Part shown: in pieces, positions 53,228 through 61,221 of the stretch | Numbering within the stretch: the stretch's first letter is position 1 | How the letters are laid out: each line of letters opens with the position of its first letter | NCBI GenBank assembly: GCA_003151275.1 | Contig: PLXC01000026.1 | Span: 62,001 to 126,000, forward strand | Reading direction: 5' to 3' | DNA from: Candidatus Melainabacteria bacterium | GTDB lineage: Bacteria; Cyanobacteriota; Vampirovibrionia; Obscuribacterales; Obscuribacteraceae | Length of the DNA stretch: 64,000 bases | Position numbers and translations under genes: made by a program | The notes under the pieces: generated by a model | Seen by the model: the letters and a program-made list of their open reading frames with translations, nothing else | What the model was told of the DNA's origin: nothing | The model's database searches: none

Positions 53228-54331
53228 TCATTTGATCAAAGTAGCCACAGTCGATCCAACGTTTGCATAAACACCGCCTTGGGTTGGATCGAACACTGTC
53301 ACACCGGGCACAGTATTTGACTGACCAAGAAACTTGACCTGAAATTCTCCAAAGACCCCTTGCCCCTGAAAGGAACTATTTGCCACATAAGGGCCGGTGA
53401 GCTGGACTGTGTAGACTCCGGTTACTAAACCGTTAGTTGTGACGGGCAGCAACACGGTCTTACCGCCTGCCCAAGTAGCGAGGTTGCCTTTTGGGTCAGA
53501 GATACTTGAGTTGTATGCTCCGTGAACCGCAGTTATTTCACTCACGCCAATTTGTATGGGATTCGTAGCCGAGCAACCGCTGCCGTTGACGCACTCGCCA
53601 AAGCAATTTATAACCGACCTGATCCCGTTGGGATTCGATTGGGCGTTGCTCAGATCGCTCAGTCCCATATCTACCCAGTAAGTTGGAAGTATCGGTGGTG
53701 CTTGCTTTGCGCACCCACCCATAACGCTGTTGAACGTGACATAAGTTGTGCTGGGGAAAGTAACCGGCGGAGCAGGAGCTGGCGACGGCAATGGTGATGG
53801 GCAATCCGGACCTAATTGTGCGTTCGTCTCCAGAAACCACGGAGGCGCAGGCCCAACCGCGATAGGCAGTTGTTCGGCAGTCGCACTTACCCCGACGACA
53901 TTTTCTGATCCATTAACTACGCCAATGATATAAGGGGCAAAGATGTAGGCGATCGGAAGATTCATGCTGACCGTGCAAGCATTGTTGACACCGCCATTTA
54001 GAGAGGAGAAGTTAACTGCTACCGAGTTTGTTGGAATACTGATTCCAGACGGACTGTAGATATCTGCGGAGCCTTGCTGAACCATGTATTTGGCATCGGT
54101 TGTTGCTTTGGCCATGTCTGCTGCGACTGATTTCCATTGCAAGTCATAGCAGGCTTCTAGGGCTGCAGCATCAACAACTGATTGCATCTCGGTGCTGGCA
54201 GAAGCGAAATGCGAGATGTCGACGGCGATGCAAGCGAACAGTAAGGCTATGCCAATGCCGAACAACAAAATCACCGATCCAAGTGCACCTCGTTGTCTGC
54301 GTGCTCTTTTATGTTTGCAAATTTCTCTCAC
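53228..54331 (-). CDS. TadG-like pseudopilin-type protein
   Basis: About 367 residues from the ATG at 54331, which has GGAG at a good distance; an ATG at 54394 would run into the neighbouring TadE gene. The N-terminus has a basic stretch, then Gly-Ala-Leu-Gly-Ser-Val-Ile-Leu-Leu-Phe and a helix (about 15-40), followed by Ala-Val-Asp-Ile-Ser-His-Phe-Ala-Ser-Ala-Ser-Thr-Glu-Met-Gln-Ser-Val-Val-Asp-Ala-Ala-Ala-Leu, the TadG-type (DUF2134-like) head. The remaining about 300 residues are extracytoplasmic, Cys- and Pro-containing. It follows two TadE-type genes and probably assembles with them in a Tad pilus or pseudopilus. Confidence 0.8.
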   Translation of the reverse strand: MREICKHKRARRQRGALGSVILLFGIGIALLFACIAVDISHFASASTEMQSVVDAAALEACYDLQWKSVAADMAKATTDAKYMVQQGSADIYSPSGISIPTNSVAVNFSSLNGGVNNACTVSMNLPIAYIFAPYIIGVVNGSENVVGVSATAEQLPIAVGPAPPWFLETNAQLGPDCPSPLPSPAPAPPVTFPSTTYVTFNSVMGGCAKQAPPILPTYWVDMGLSDLSNAQSNPNGIRSVINCFGECVNGSGCSATNPIQIGVSEITAVHGAYNSSISDPKGNLATWAGGKTVLLPVTTNGLVTGVYTVQLTGPYVANSSFQGQGVFGEFQVKFLGQSNTVPGVTVFDPTQGGVYANVGSTVATLIK

Positions 54332-54359
54332 CATGTAATCTCCAGCGAATGACTCAAAC

Positions 54360-54893
54360 TTAGGGCTCGATATCAGCCACATAAATGCCTGCAATAGTAG
54401 TATTGGTAGGCGTCAAGCGCATACCAAAAAAAGAGAGTGGAGGGCTAGGCCACGCCGCTAAACCGTTGCCACCGGGGTATAGAACTTGGACCGCCACTGC
54501 ACCCTGTCCAGCAACACTGGTCAGGCACTGTCCGCTAGCTATGACTGGAGGGGCTGTGGATACGAAGTTGCCGGCACTATCTATAGTGCCATTATTGAAC
54601 TGGCTGTTTGTCGTTACGCAGTTACCGACACGGACGCCACTATTTTTCCAGGTGGAATAACTGGCAGCTGAGTTTCCATTTCGTTGGGCTAAGTAGTTAA
54701 AATTGATTGCTAACCATCGGGCTTCCGTTCTGGCCGCCGAATCAACTCCAGTTTTCAGGTACATGTACATGCTTGCTTCATAAGCAAGGTAGACCACCAA
54801 AATGAAGATTGGCACCACAATTAATATCGCCGCTGCAAATTCCATTATCTCTGCGCCTGCTTGCTTTCTGTTTTGACATCGTCTCTGCCGCAT
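54360..54893 (-). CDS. TadE-like pseudopilin, second of pair
   Basis: About 177 residues from the ATG at 54893, chosen because AGAGG lies 8 bases upstream; an ATG at 55013 adds 40 residues and overlaps the other TadE gene. The N-terminus has Arg-Lys-Gln-Ala-Gly-Ala-Glu-Ile-Met-Glu-Phe-Ala-Ala-Ala and a hydrophobic helix, the TadE-like leader and Glu. A small extracytoplasmic domain follows. TadE proteins are minor pseudopilins processed by prepilin peptidase, which is encoded in the same operon. Confidence 0.82.
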   Translation of the reverse strand: MRQRRCQNRKQAGAEIMEFAAAILIVVPIFILVVYLAYEASMYMYLKTGVDSAARTEARWLAINFNYLAQRNGNSAASYSTWKNSGVRVGNCVTTNSQFNNGTIDSAGNFVSTAPPVIASGQCLTSVAGQGAVAVQVLYPGGNGLAAWPSPPLSFFGMRLTPTNTTIAGIYVADIEP

Positions 54894-54925
54894 GTGCGTG
54901 CCTCTTGTGGGAACGAGTGTATGGA

Positions 54926-55510
54926 TTAGTGCGCTATCGGCCACGAGCACGATGAGCCAACCGTTGTGCTGGCAGCATCGAACGTAGCTCCGCCGATGCG
55001 TAACGGGACCCATGGGAAATCTGGAAGCCCCGGTCCGGATTTGTAGTTAACGTAAACCGTGACGTAACTTTGTGACAAGCTTGGCGAGTTAGGAATATGG
55101 AAGTAAGTTTTAAACTGCGCACTGGAGTTTTTCTTGATCACGCCCGGTACGGCAATGCTATTCACTATTGTCGTGTAGTTGGGGTCACTTGTATTTGCCG
55201 GACCTGAGCTGGCACCATTCGTATTCATTGTCGTGTAGCCGAGTGTTCCATACCCGTAAGCGATCTCATGAGCCGCCTGGCGAGCCACGTAAGCAACCAG
55301 CTGTTTGAGCACGAAATAGTCGCTGATCTCGATAATTGCCATCATCAGTAAAATCAGCAAGGGCAATAGCAATGCAATGGCGCCCGCCATTTCAGCTAAC
55401 GCCGCCCCCCTGTGCGAGCGCTGTCGCTTGTCGTGACTGACATGAAGTGGAGCGTCACGTCGAGTTCGCCTGGGAAATCCTTTGGATGCTGCTGTATCGC
55501 TTCGATTCAT
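54926..55510 (-). CDS. TadE-like pseudopilin, first of pair
   Basis: About 194 residues from the ATG at 55510, with CAGGAA upstream; an ATG at 55606 adds 32 residues. A basic stretch with Arg-Gly-Ala-Ala-Leu-Ala-Glu-Met-Ala-Gly-Ala-Ile-Ala-Leu-Leu-Leu-Pro-Leu is the TadE-type N-helix with its conserved Glu. The extracytoplasmic part has Tyr/Thr/Asn-rich stretches and a Val-Thr-Val-Tyr-Val-Asn-Tyr strand. It opens the Tad operon: TadE, TadE, TadG, TPR, prepilin peptidase, LRR. Confidence 0.82.
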   Translation of the reverse strand: MNRSDTAASKGFPRRTRRDAPLHVSHDKRQRSHRGAALAEMAGAIALLLPLLILLMMAIIEISDYFVLKQLVAYVARQAAHEIAYGYGTLGYTTMNTNGASSGPANTSDPNYTTIVNSIAVPGVIKKNSSAQFKTYFHIPNSPSLSQSYVTVYVNYKSGPGLPDFPWVPLRIGGATFDAASTTVGSSCSWPIAH

Positions 55511-55939
55511 CGTTTTGAATTCCTGCCTTCGAAAACGCCGCAATAGCGGACCTCGCAACCAATGGCACGAAGCCACAATCTCATCTGACGTGAGAGCGCG
55601 AGCCAAAAGCTGACGTTGGAAAGAGGGTTCCTGATTCGACTATTACACGCCCATCAGCAATGGGGTGTCCCTCACAATGGTGATCAGGCTTGCAACCCGC
55701 ATGAACTTTTTGTAATGTGGTGCTCGCGAAGTGGTTCTTTAGTCCATCTTATGGGTATTGTTTTGTCCTACTTGTAATACTGCGTGACGGTTGCTTCAGC
55801 TGAAGAAGCGAGCTGCTTAGCCTCATAGCGTCATACTTCAGATAATATTTTATACTTTGTATAATGCCACCACATACAGTGAGCGTTAGCGGATTGGAAA
55901 GGCTTGCCTCAATACGCCTGGCACTATATATGGTGCGCG
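55511..55939. promoter_or_regulatory. Intergenic region upstream of the Tad-like operon
   Basis: No convincing gene. A perfect 12-base palindrome CTTCAGCTGAAG (55794-55805) and a very AT-rich stretch (about 55838-55865) lie 280-350 bases before the first TadE gene, where a minus-strand promoter and operator would be expected. The promoter itself cannot be placed with confidence. Confidence 0.35.
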
Positions 55940-56842
55940 CTATGGACGACGATCGTGTTTTAGCAGAATTTCTTTGTTGTTTTCGACCAGCACTGGATCC
56001 ATTAATCCAAAGTGGTAGATCGTCCAATCCTTTATTTGTCCGCGCCGAACAACATGCAATCGCAAAGTGGCGGACTTAAGGCGAGGCAAGCGTGCTTCAA
56101 TCTGCTCAGCGGGTATGACTGTGCCATCTGCTCGGACCACGGGACCCGCTTCCTTTGGATGAAGGTACTCGGCAGCGTCTGCACCTAGCGCTTCTTTAAT
56201 GGCATCATCGGTTGATTCTTTGGGAGGCAGTTTCTCCTCCTCCGCTTTTTTTGCGCCATCTTTTTGTAAGGCTTCAAATTCGGTTGCTGCTTCAGGAGGT
56301 AGTGGTTCGGCTGATGGCGCGATGCTTCCCGGCTTCAAACCCTGGCGAAAACGTAATGTAAAACCTTTCCATGCATCATTGTCAGGATCTTGTAAAAACT
56401 TGGCGAATTCTGCTTCTGTCATTTTTTTTCCGTATGCCATCGGAAGCGGCAGAAACACTGGTGAGTAATGAGTTGGATTGAACGAAACCGGCACGTCGAC
56501 TGCGAAATCCTCTGGACGTTCCCACGGAATCAGATACGCTTTGGTGTTGTCCATTTTTGTCGCGGTTGGTCGACCAATTTCAAAATCGTGTCCGGTCATA
56601 AAAGCAAGATTTGGTTCTTGACCTGATTGGTAAATAAGAAATGATCCCCAACCACCCTTAGCGGGGCATCGACACACGTTTCCGCCAAAATGTTTAACTG
56701 ATTTTGCAAGTTTTCCAGATTTTATATCTGTTAAAAATGTGATCGCTTCGTCCTTTGGATCAGCAAAGGCCAACGAGTAAATCCACGTACTCGCGGAGAT
56801 AATTGCAAGTAGAATAAACAGTAACGGGTAGGCGAATCTCAT
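55940..56842 (-). CDS. Signal-anchored protein of unknown function
   Basis: About 300 residues from the ATG at 56842; a GTG at 56851 adds three residues. A hydrophobic N-terminus (about 5-25) is a signal peptide or anchor. The extracytoplasmic part has Cys-Arg-Cys-Pro-Ala-Lys-Gly-Gly-Trp-Gly near residue 57, then Trp/Pro-rich strands, an acidic Glu/Lys-rich helix (about 190-215), and a C-terminal basic strand. No family is recognised. It is divergent from the membrane gene at 56902, about 60 bases away, so their promoters overlap. Confidence 0.7.
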   Translation of the reverse strand: MRFAYPLLFILLAIISASTWIYSLAFADPKDEAITFLTDIKSGKLAKSVKHFGGNVCRCPAKGGWGSFLIYQSGQEPNLAFMTGHDFEIGRPTATKMDNTKAYLIPWERPEDFAVDVPVSFNPTHYSPVFLPLPMAYGKKMTEAEFAKFLQDPDNDAWKGFTLRFRQGLKPGSIAPSAEPLPPEAATEFEALQKDGAKKAEEEKLPPKESTDDAIKEALGADAAEYLHPKEAGPVVRADGTVIPAEQIEARLPRLKSATLRLHVVRRGQIKDWTIYHFGLMDPVLVENNKEILLKHDRRP

Positions 56843-56901
56843 TGAAGCCACTCTGAAATACAGTCAGTCTAACACGCTACATCATACGGGGTGAGGATCA
56901 C

Positions 56902-58344
56902 ATGGCTACGCTGTCAACCAACATAATGATCCTGTTTTTCGCAACTGCGGCGCTCGTGTTTTCTTGGTTCTTCGTTCGAGGCAAAGAGTGGACACAGTTG
57001 TCGGGCACGACTTTTGCTCAAACACTGAAGATAGCGGCCATTATTCTACTGCCCTTCTTGGCATTGTTCGGTCTCGCTCAACTTGGTGCTCTCACTGTTG
57101 CTGGCTCCGTGCTGTACTTTGCCCCGGCGCTGATCATTCCATTTATAATTTCCCGTCTCAATTTTCTTCCGTTCGAACGTTCAATTCTTTTCCTGGCGAT
57201 GTTTGTTGGTGCAGCAATGATGCTGCCTGCTGAATCGGAAAACGCTATCGCCGCAATGATAGCCGGACTATTTGTGTGGAAAATTTCGGACAATTTGCTG
57301 CTGCCGGAACAATCAACTTTAGAAGATCTGTTGCCAAGTTTGATTTGGTTGGTCACGGTCTACTGGACCCACGTCGGTGGTGGCACTGCTGCCGCTGGTG
57401 TTCAACAAGGAGTTGTTCTAGGCACCCTGGCTGTTTCCATGTTTTTGCGCTGGGTACAAAGACCGCTGCTGCATAAAGAAGACAAGGTTTATCTGAAGCG
57501 TATAGTGCTCTCTATGACCGGTGGTCTAGCTGTTTTGTGCGTAATAACGAAAGTAGTGGGTGCCACCGCAGCTATGCCAAAGATTGCCGCAATTGCTGGT
57601 GCCGGGTACTTCCTCGCCTACATTTTGCAGACAACAGATAATTACAAAGAAGAGGGCGCCGTCAGAGGTCTGAAGCAACTTATATATATCGGCATTTTTA
57701 CTTTGATCGCCAGCAGATTGTTTGGAATGCTTGGCGTGCTCGTCTTAGCCGGCACTATGTTGGTTGCCACCAAATCTGGTACTGCTCAAATCGCCGGTAT
57801 ATTTTGGGCTGTTAAGGCATTGATTCAAACTTTCATCGCCCAGTACAATCCGAACGTCACCGGCGTCAATTTGACGCACAGTTACACGAGCGCAGCACTC
57901 TATGCCGGATTTTTGGCGGTAATTGTTTTTAGTCTATTCATCCGAGATCCTAAGGACAAGCGTTTGCTGATGGTTTTGCTCTTGGGTGGAGCAGTTGCAC
58001 TGCCGGCAGGTTCAAATTATTTCGTTCATCCAGAGCCGACTTCAAGCATGTTAATTGCCGGCTCAGTGGCAGCGATTTTGTTTTGTGCGATGGCAGCCGC
58101 GTTTTACCAACGCGCCGTCGAAGGTCACGAAAACCTGATTCTGATTCCGGGGATCATGGCTTCCAGTGCTCTGCTCACACACGAACTGCTTGAATTGGGA
58201 CAAGGATCAACTGCGCATGATCGCTTAATTGCGATTGGTGCGTTAGCCGTCTTAGTGGTCATTCTTGGGGTTGTAAATCATTTCGTCTTTTCCGGTCCTA
58301 AGGACGCTCCCAAGGTGGCAGTGACCAATGACGCCGTCGGTTAG
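56902..58344 (+). CDS. Polytopic membrane protein of unknown function
   Basis: The product has 480 residues, almost all of it hydrophobic helices, about thirteen to fourteen, with short loops. A good GAGG ribosome site precedes the ATG. No transporter signature is recognised; the composition is Ala/Leu/Ile/Val-rich with few charged residues inside helices. It may be a transporter, a lipid flippase or a polymerase-like protein. The gene is flanked by the signal-anchored protein gene (divergent) and the DUF922-like lipoprotein gene (convergent). Confidence 0.65.
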   Translation: MATLSTNIMILFFATAALVFSWFFVRGKEWTQLSGTTFAQTLKIAAIILLPFLALFGLAQLGALTVAGSVLYFAPALIIPFIISRLNFLPFERSILFLAMFVGAAMMLPAESENAIAAMIAGLFVWKISDNLLLPEQSTLEDLLPSLIWLVTVYWTHVGGGTAAAGVQQGVVLGTLAVSMFLRWVQRPLLHKEDKVYLKRIVLSMTGGLAVLCVITKVVGATAAMPKIAAIAGAGYFLAYILQTTDNYKEEGAVRGLKQLIYIGIFTLIASRLFGMLGVLVLAGTMLVATKSGTAQIAGIFWAVKALIQTFIAQYNPNVTGVNLTHSYTSAALYAGFLAVIVFSLFIRDPKDKRLLMVLLLGGAVALPAGSNYFVHPEPTSSMLIAGSVAAILFCAMAAAFYQRAVEGHENLILIPGIMASSALLTHELLELGQGSTAHDRLIAIGALAVLVVILGVVNHFVFSGPKDAPKVAVTNDAVG

Positions 58345-58363
58345 GTCAGCACAAAATTTGAGC

Positions 58364-58384
58364 GGGCTTGTTCCTCACAAGTCC
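58364..58384. terminator. Hairpin in convergent gap, possible bidirectional terminator
   Basis: GGGCTTGT (58364-58371) pairs with ACAAGTCC (58377-58384), eight base pairs including one G-T pair, around a CCTCA-type loop. It starts 20 bases after the plus-strand stop and overlaps the minus-strand stop. T-runs are weak on both sides. Confidence 0.35.
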
Positions 58385-59061
58385 GGAGTTGACGCGCGGG
58401 CGTGTTTCTTCTTGTACGTTTCGTACGATTGTTTAATGGCTTCCGGTACTGAAATCTTTGCTAAGCCATGCTTCGTTATCTCGTCAAACTGACTTGATAG
58501 TTCGTTGGCCTCATCCACGGTTTTCTTGCGATAATTTTGACAGACCTGACGCGCTGCTTTGTCCAATGCGTCGGCGAGTGCCTCTTCTGCGTTAGCGCCT
58601 TCTCCCTCGAATCGCAATCCGATAGCAGGTTCAGACGCCTCGAGCGCCGCTGCCTGAGCCTTCTCATAGATCTGCATGACGATATCTACGTGTCCCTTCT
58701 CATGCTCTAGCGTTTTTTTGTCAGCCAGCTGACCTACGCGCATCGTAATTGGCAACGAAATTGTCAAAGTTACTTTGGTGATCGTGATCACAACCCTAGT
58801 CTTGTCACTGATTGTGGTGCTATCGAGATTGTATAGAAACTGGGGATAGCAGTGAAAGAACCAGTCTGTGATCCCCTGGGAAGAGTGCACATTCACATAT
58901 TCAACGAATGTACCATGTTGGATGTATGGTGGTTTCTTGATGATAATCACAGCATTTTTGCGATCAATCGATGTTGGTGGTGGCAAGTGATTGGTAACCG
59001 GCGTGCTACAGCTCACCAAAAACAGACCAATTGTAGGGATCGCCAATTGCCTGAGATTCAT
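58375..59061 (-). CDS. Lipoprotein with HExxH motif, DUF922-like predicted metalloprotease
   Basis: The product has 228 residues. The lipobox Leu-Val-Ser-Cys18 ends a signal peptide, so the mature protein is lipid-anchored. His120-Glu-Lys-Gly-His124-Val-Asp-Ile matches the zinc motif of DUF922-type proteins (His-Glu-x-Gly-His-x-Asp-Ile); the third ligand is not identified. Residues 130-228 are helical and charged. A secreted zinc protease of unknown target is the best guess. The ATG overlaps the upstream gene stop by 4 bases, so the two are coupled. Confidence 0.78.
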   Translation of the reverse strand: MNLRQLAIPTIGLFLVSCSTPVTNHLPPPTSIDRKNAVIIIKKPPYIQHGTFVEYVNVHSSQGITDWFFHCYPQFLYNLDSTTISDKTRVVITITKVTLTISLPITMRVGQLADKKTLEHEKGHVDIVMQIYEKAQAAALEASEPAIGLRFEGEGANAEEALADALDKAARQVCQNYRKKTVDEANELSSQFDEITKHGLAKISVPEAIKQSYETYKKKHARASTPDL

Positions 59062-59525
59062 TTGGGTTGCTCGTGGAATTCAGGATGTTTTGCTTGGATT
59101 CGGGCCAGGCGATGCTCCAGTCGTAGCGCGTCTTTTGTACGATTGTTTGCCAGTAATTTCTGAATGAAAAACTGCAGTGTGCCCTCAAACCTTTTGTCGT
59201 CCTCCGGTTTTAAACCTTGCTCAAGATCGCGCTTGGTCATATTTTTCTCAAGCTCACTCAAATAAACGTCTGGAGCAATCAAAACACTTTGCTCGTTGAG
59301 CGGTTCGAAACCATAAACCCAGCGATTAACCGGCTTTGTCTCAAGTTTAAGATTGCTCAAGGGAAAGTCTTCAGATGGTTGCGCCTGGGTTTGGGTTTTT
59401 CGTGGTGAGCGCATTCCTTCGTCCTTGCGGGCTGGAGAGCCGATCGATACTTGGCTAATTAGCAGCGCTGCCAGTAGTGCAGTTCTACCGGCTGGTATGC
59501 CTCCAGGCAATTTGTTTGTTGACAC
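59058..59525 (-). CDS. Small exported protein coupled to the DUF922-like lipoprotein
   Basis: The product has 155 residues from a GTG start with GAGGTG at 7 bases. A signal peptide (about 1-30) is followed by a polar Lys/Gln/Pro-rich region and a C-terminal helical stretch rich in Arg, Lys and Leu (Leu-Ala-Asn-Asn-Arg-Thr-Lys-Asp-Ala-Leu-Arg-Leu-Glu-His). No family is recognised. The 4-base overlap with the metalloprotease-like gene suggests a partner or substrate. Confidence 0.72.
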   Translation of the reverse strand: MSTNKLPGGIPAGRTALLAALLISQVSIGSPARKDEGMRSPRKTQTQAQPSEDFPLSNLKLETKPVNRWVYGFEPLNEQSVLIAPDVYLSELEKNMTKRDLEQGLKPEDDKRFEGTLQFFIQKLLANNRTKDALRLEHRLARIQAKHPEFHEQPK

Positions 59526-59762
59526 TACTGCACCTCATTGCGACGTTTGCCTACAAAGAGGAGCATAGCTGAATGTTTAGGCTAACGCCTTAGATGGTTT
59601 CCGGTTGAGCGTGTTCTTGCGAACAAACGGTCGTAAAGCTGCAATAATCATAAAGGAGCGGATCGGAGTCGTGCGCTTGCTCGTCGATGTTGTGACCAAT
59701 GCCACCGCAGAATCTTCGCTACGATTCTTAAATGCACCAATGATCAACCGAAACGATGCACA

Positions 59763-61160
59763 ATGATCAATCCAAACAATGCTCTCATTAAGCCGGATCT
59801 AGGGCTGATCAAAAAATGGTTGAGATATCTGGATGAGCCGGTTAGCGGCGCATCCCTAGCTGTCTTTCGTATTTGCTTTTCAATATTGATGGTCGTTCTA
59901 GTCTATGAGTTCTTTCAGAGCAAGTGGATCGACACTCTTTCTGGTGACCGTGTGTTTCACTTCACCTATATCCATGCAATCAGCCCCTGGTCAGGTTATG
60001 GCATGCATATTCATTTAATTTTTCTGGCCGTGCTAGCGCTATTAATGGGCATTGGTTTTTTATATCGACCTGCCGCAATATTGTTTTTGTTCGCATTTAC
60101 GTATGTATTTCTACTCGAGAAATCGCTTTATCAAAACCACCTATATCTCGTTTGTCTCCTCAGTCTGCTGTTTAGCATCGTGTCAGCTAATCGAGTGTGG
60201 TCACTTGATAATTTGCGTCAGAAGCCTCCCGATCGTGTGCCAAGATGGAACGTCCTAATTTTTCGATTCCAGTTTGTTATAGTTTATTTTTTCAGTGGCA
60301 TAGCAAAACTTAGTTCGGATTGGTTGCAGGGATACCCCCAGACCGGGTGGCTCCTTGACCGCGCTGCCGATCCGATCTTTGGACCGTTGTTCGGTCCCAT
60401 TTTTCAAGAGCATTGGTTTGTCCTATTCATCACCTATGGTGGCATTGCGTTTGATCTATCGATTGGCTTCTTGTTGTGTTGGAGGCGGACGTTTTGGCTG
60501 GGCGCAGGCCTCGTATTCATATTCCATATTACAAATGCAGCTATGTTCAGCATCGACATTTTTCCTTGGTTGATGATTGCGTCGATTGGATTATTTGCCG
60601 ACGAGGATTGGCCATACAAGTGTTTAAGGGCTTTGAAAATCAATAAGGATGCGTTTTCACCTAATGCAGTTGCCTGCGGCAAGACATCTTTAGTCACCTT
60701 GATACTCGTCCATGTCTACGTCATCGTTCAACTTGTTGTGCCGTTGCGGAGATTTCTCTATCCGGGCGACCCCAGTTGGACTGAGCAAGGGCAGCGGTTC
60801 GCCTGGCGGATGATGCTAAGAGACAAGCGCTCAGCTGGTTTTCAAATGATATTTGTCGATCCGCGCACTGGGATGAAAGGCATAGTGCATCCTGAAAATT
60901 CACTTGATTCAAGGCAGATGGAGGATATGCGTGTGATACCAGATATGATTCTCCAATATGCGCATTATGTGGCGGAAGACATCGAGCGGCAGCTCGGTGC
61001 AAGACCAATCGTTAGAGTTCAAGCCAAGGTTTCGCTGAACGGCCGACCGGCGCAGGATCTCATCGATCGACGTACTGACTTAGCGGCTGAAAAGGAAAGT
61101 TTTGCACCAGCAAAGTGGATCTTACCGTTGAAGACCGTCACCGCCACCACTCAACCGTAA
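59763..61160 (+). CDS. Vitamin K-dependent gamma-carboxylase homologue (HTTM family)
   Basis: The product has 465 residues with about eight to nine membrane helices and a soluble C-terminal part. It aligns by eye with the human enzyme at several motifs: Asn-His125-Leu-Tyr (human His160 region) with following Trp-Ser-Leu-Asp, Gly-Ile-Ala-Lys182-Leu-x-x-Asp-Trp (human Lys218 region, catalytic base), His255-x-x-Asn-x-x-x-Phe-Ser-Ile, and Trp-x-x-x-Gly-x-x-Phe-Ala-Trp near 339-349. The human enzyme carboxylates Glu in proteins using reduced vitamin K. Bacterial homologues exist but their substrates are mostly unknown. The start lacks a clear ribosome site. It lies among Tad and metalloprotease genes. 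Confidence 0.85.
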   Translation: MINPNNALIKPDLGLIKKWLRYLDEPVSGASLAVFRICFSILMVVLVYEFFQSKWIDTLSGDRVFHFTYIHAISPWSGYGMHIHLIFLAVLALLMGIGFLYRPAAILFLFAFTYVFLLEKSLYQNHLYLVCLLSLLFSIVSANRVWSLDNLRQKPPDRVPRWNVLIFRFQFVIVYFFSGIAKLSSDWLQGYPQTGWLLDRAADPIFGPLFGPIFQEHWFVLFITYGGIAFDLSIGFLLCWRRTFWLGAGLVFIFHITNAAMFSIDIFPWLMIASIGLFADEDWPYKCLRALKINKDAFSPNAVACGKTSLVTLILVHVYVIVQLVVPLRRFLYPGDPSWTEQGQRFAWRMMLRDKRSAGFQMIFVDPRTGMKGIVHPENSLDSRQMEDMRVIPDMILQYAHYVAEDIERQLGARPIVRVQAKVSLNGRPAQDLIDRRTDLAAEKESFAPAKWILPLKTVTATTQP

Positions 61161-61215
61161 CCGGCTACAACCAGCGAGTTAACGGCAATCGACTACAACC
61201 GGCTGCGAACCTTTC
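61156..61215. repeat. Tandem repeat in convergent gap after the gamma-carboxylase gene
   Basis: Two units of about 33 bases share (C/T)CG.CTACAACC.GC; the first runs into the stop region of the carboxylase gene and the second ends next to the minus-strand TadG-like stop at 61222. Confidence 0.6.
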
Positions 61216-61221
61216 AGTTAG

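Noticed and set aside
55864..56079. Plus-strand ORF of 71 codons opposite the signal-anchored protein gene
   Set aside because: Overlaps the better-supported minus-strand gene and lacks a start signal.
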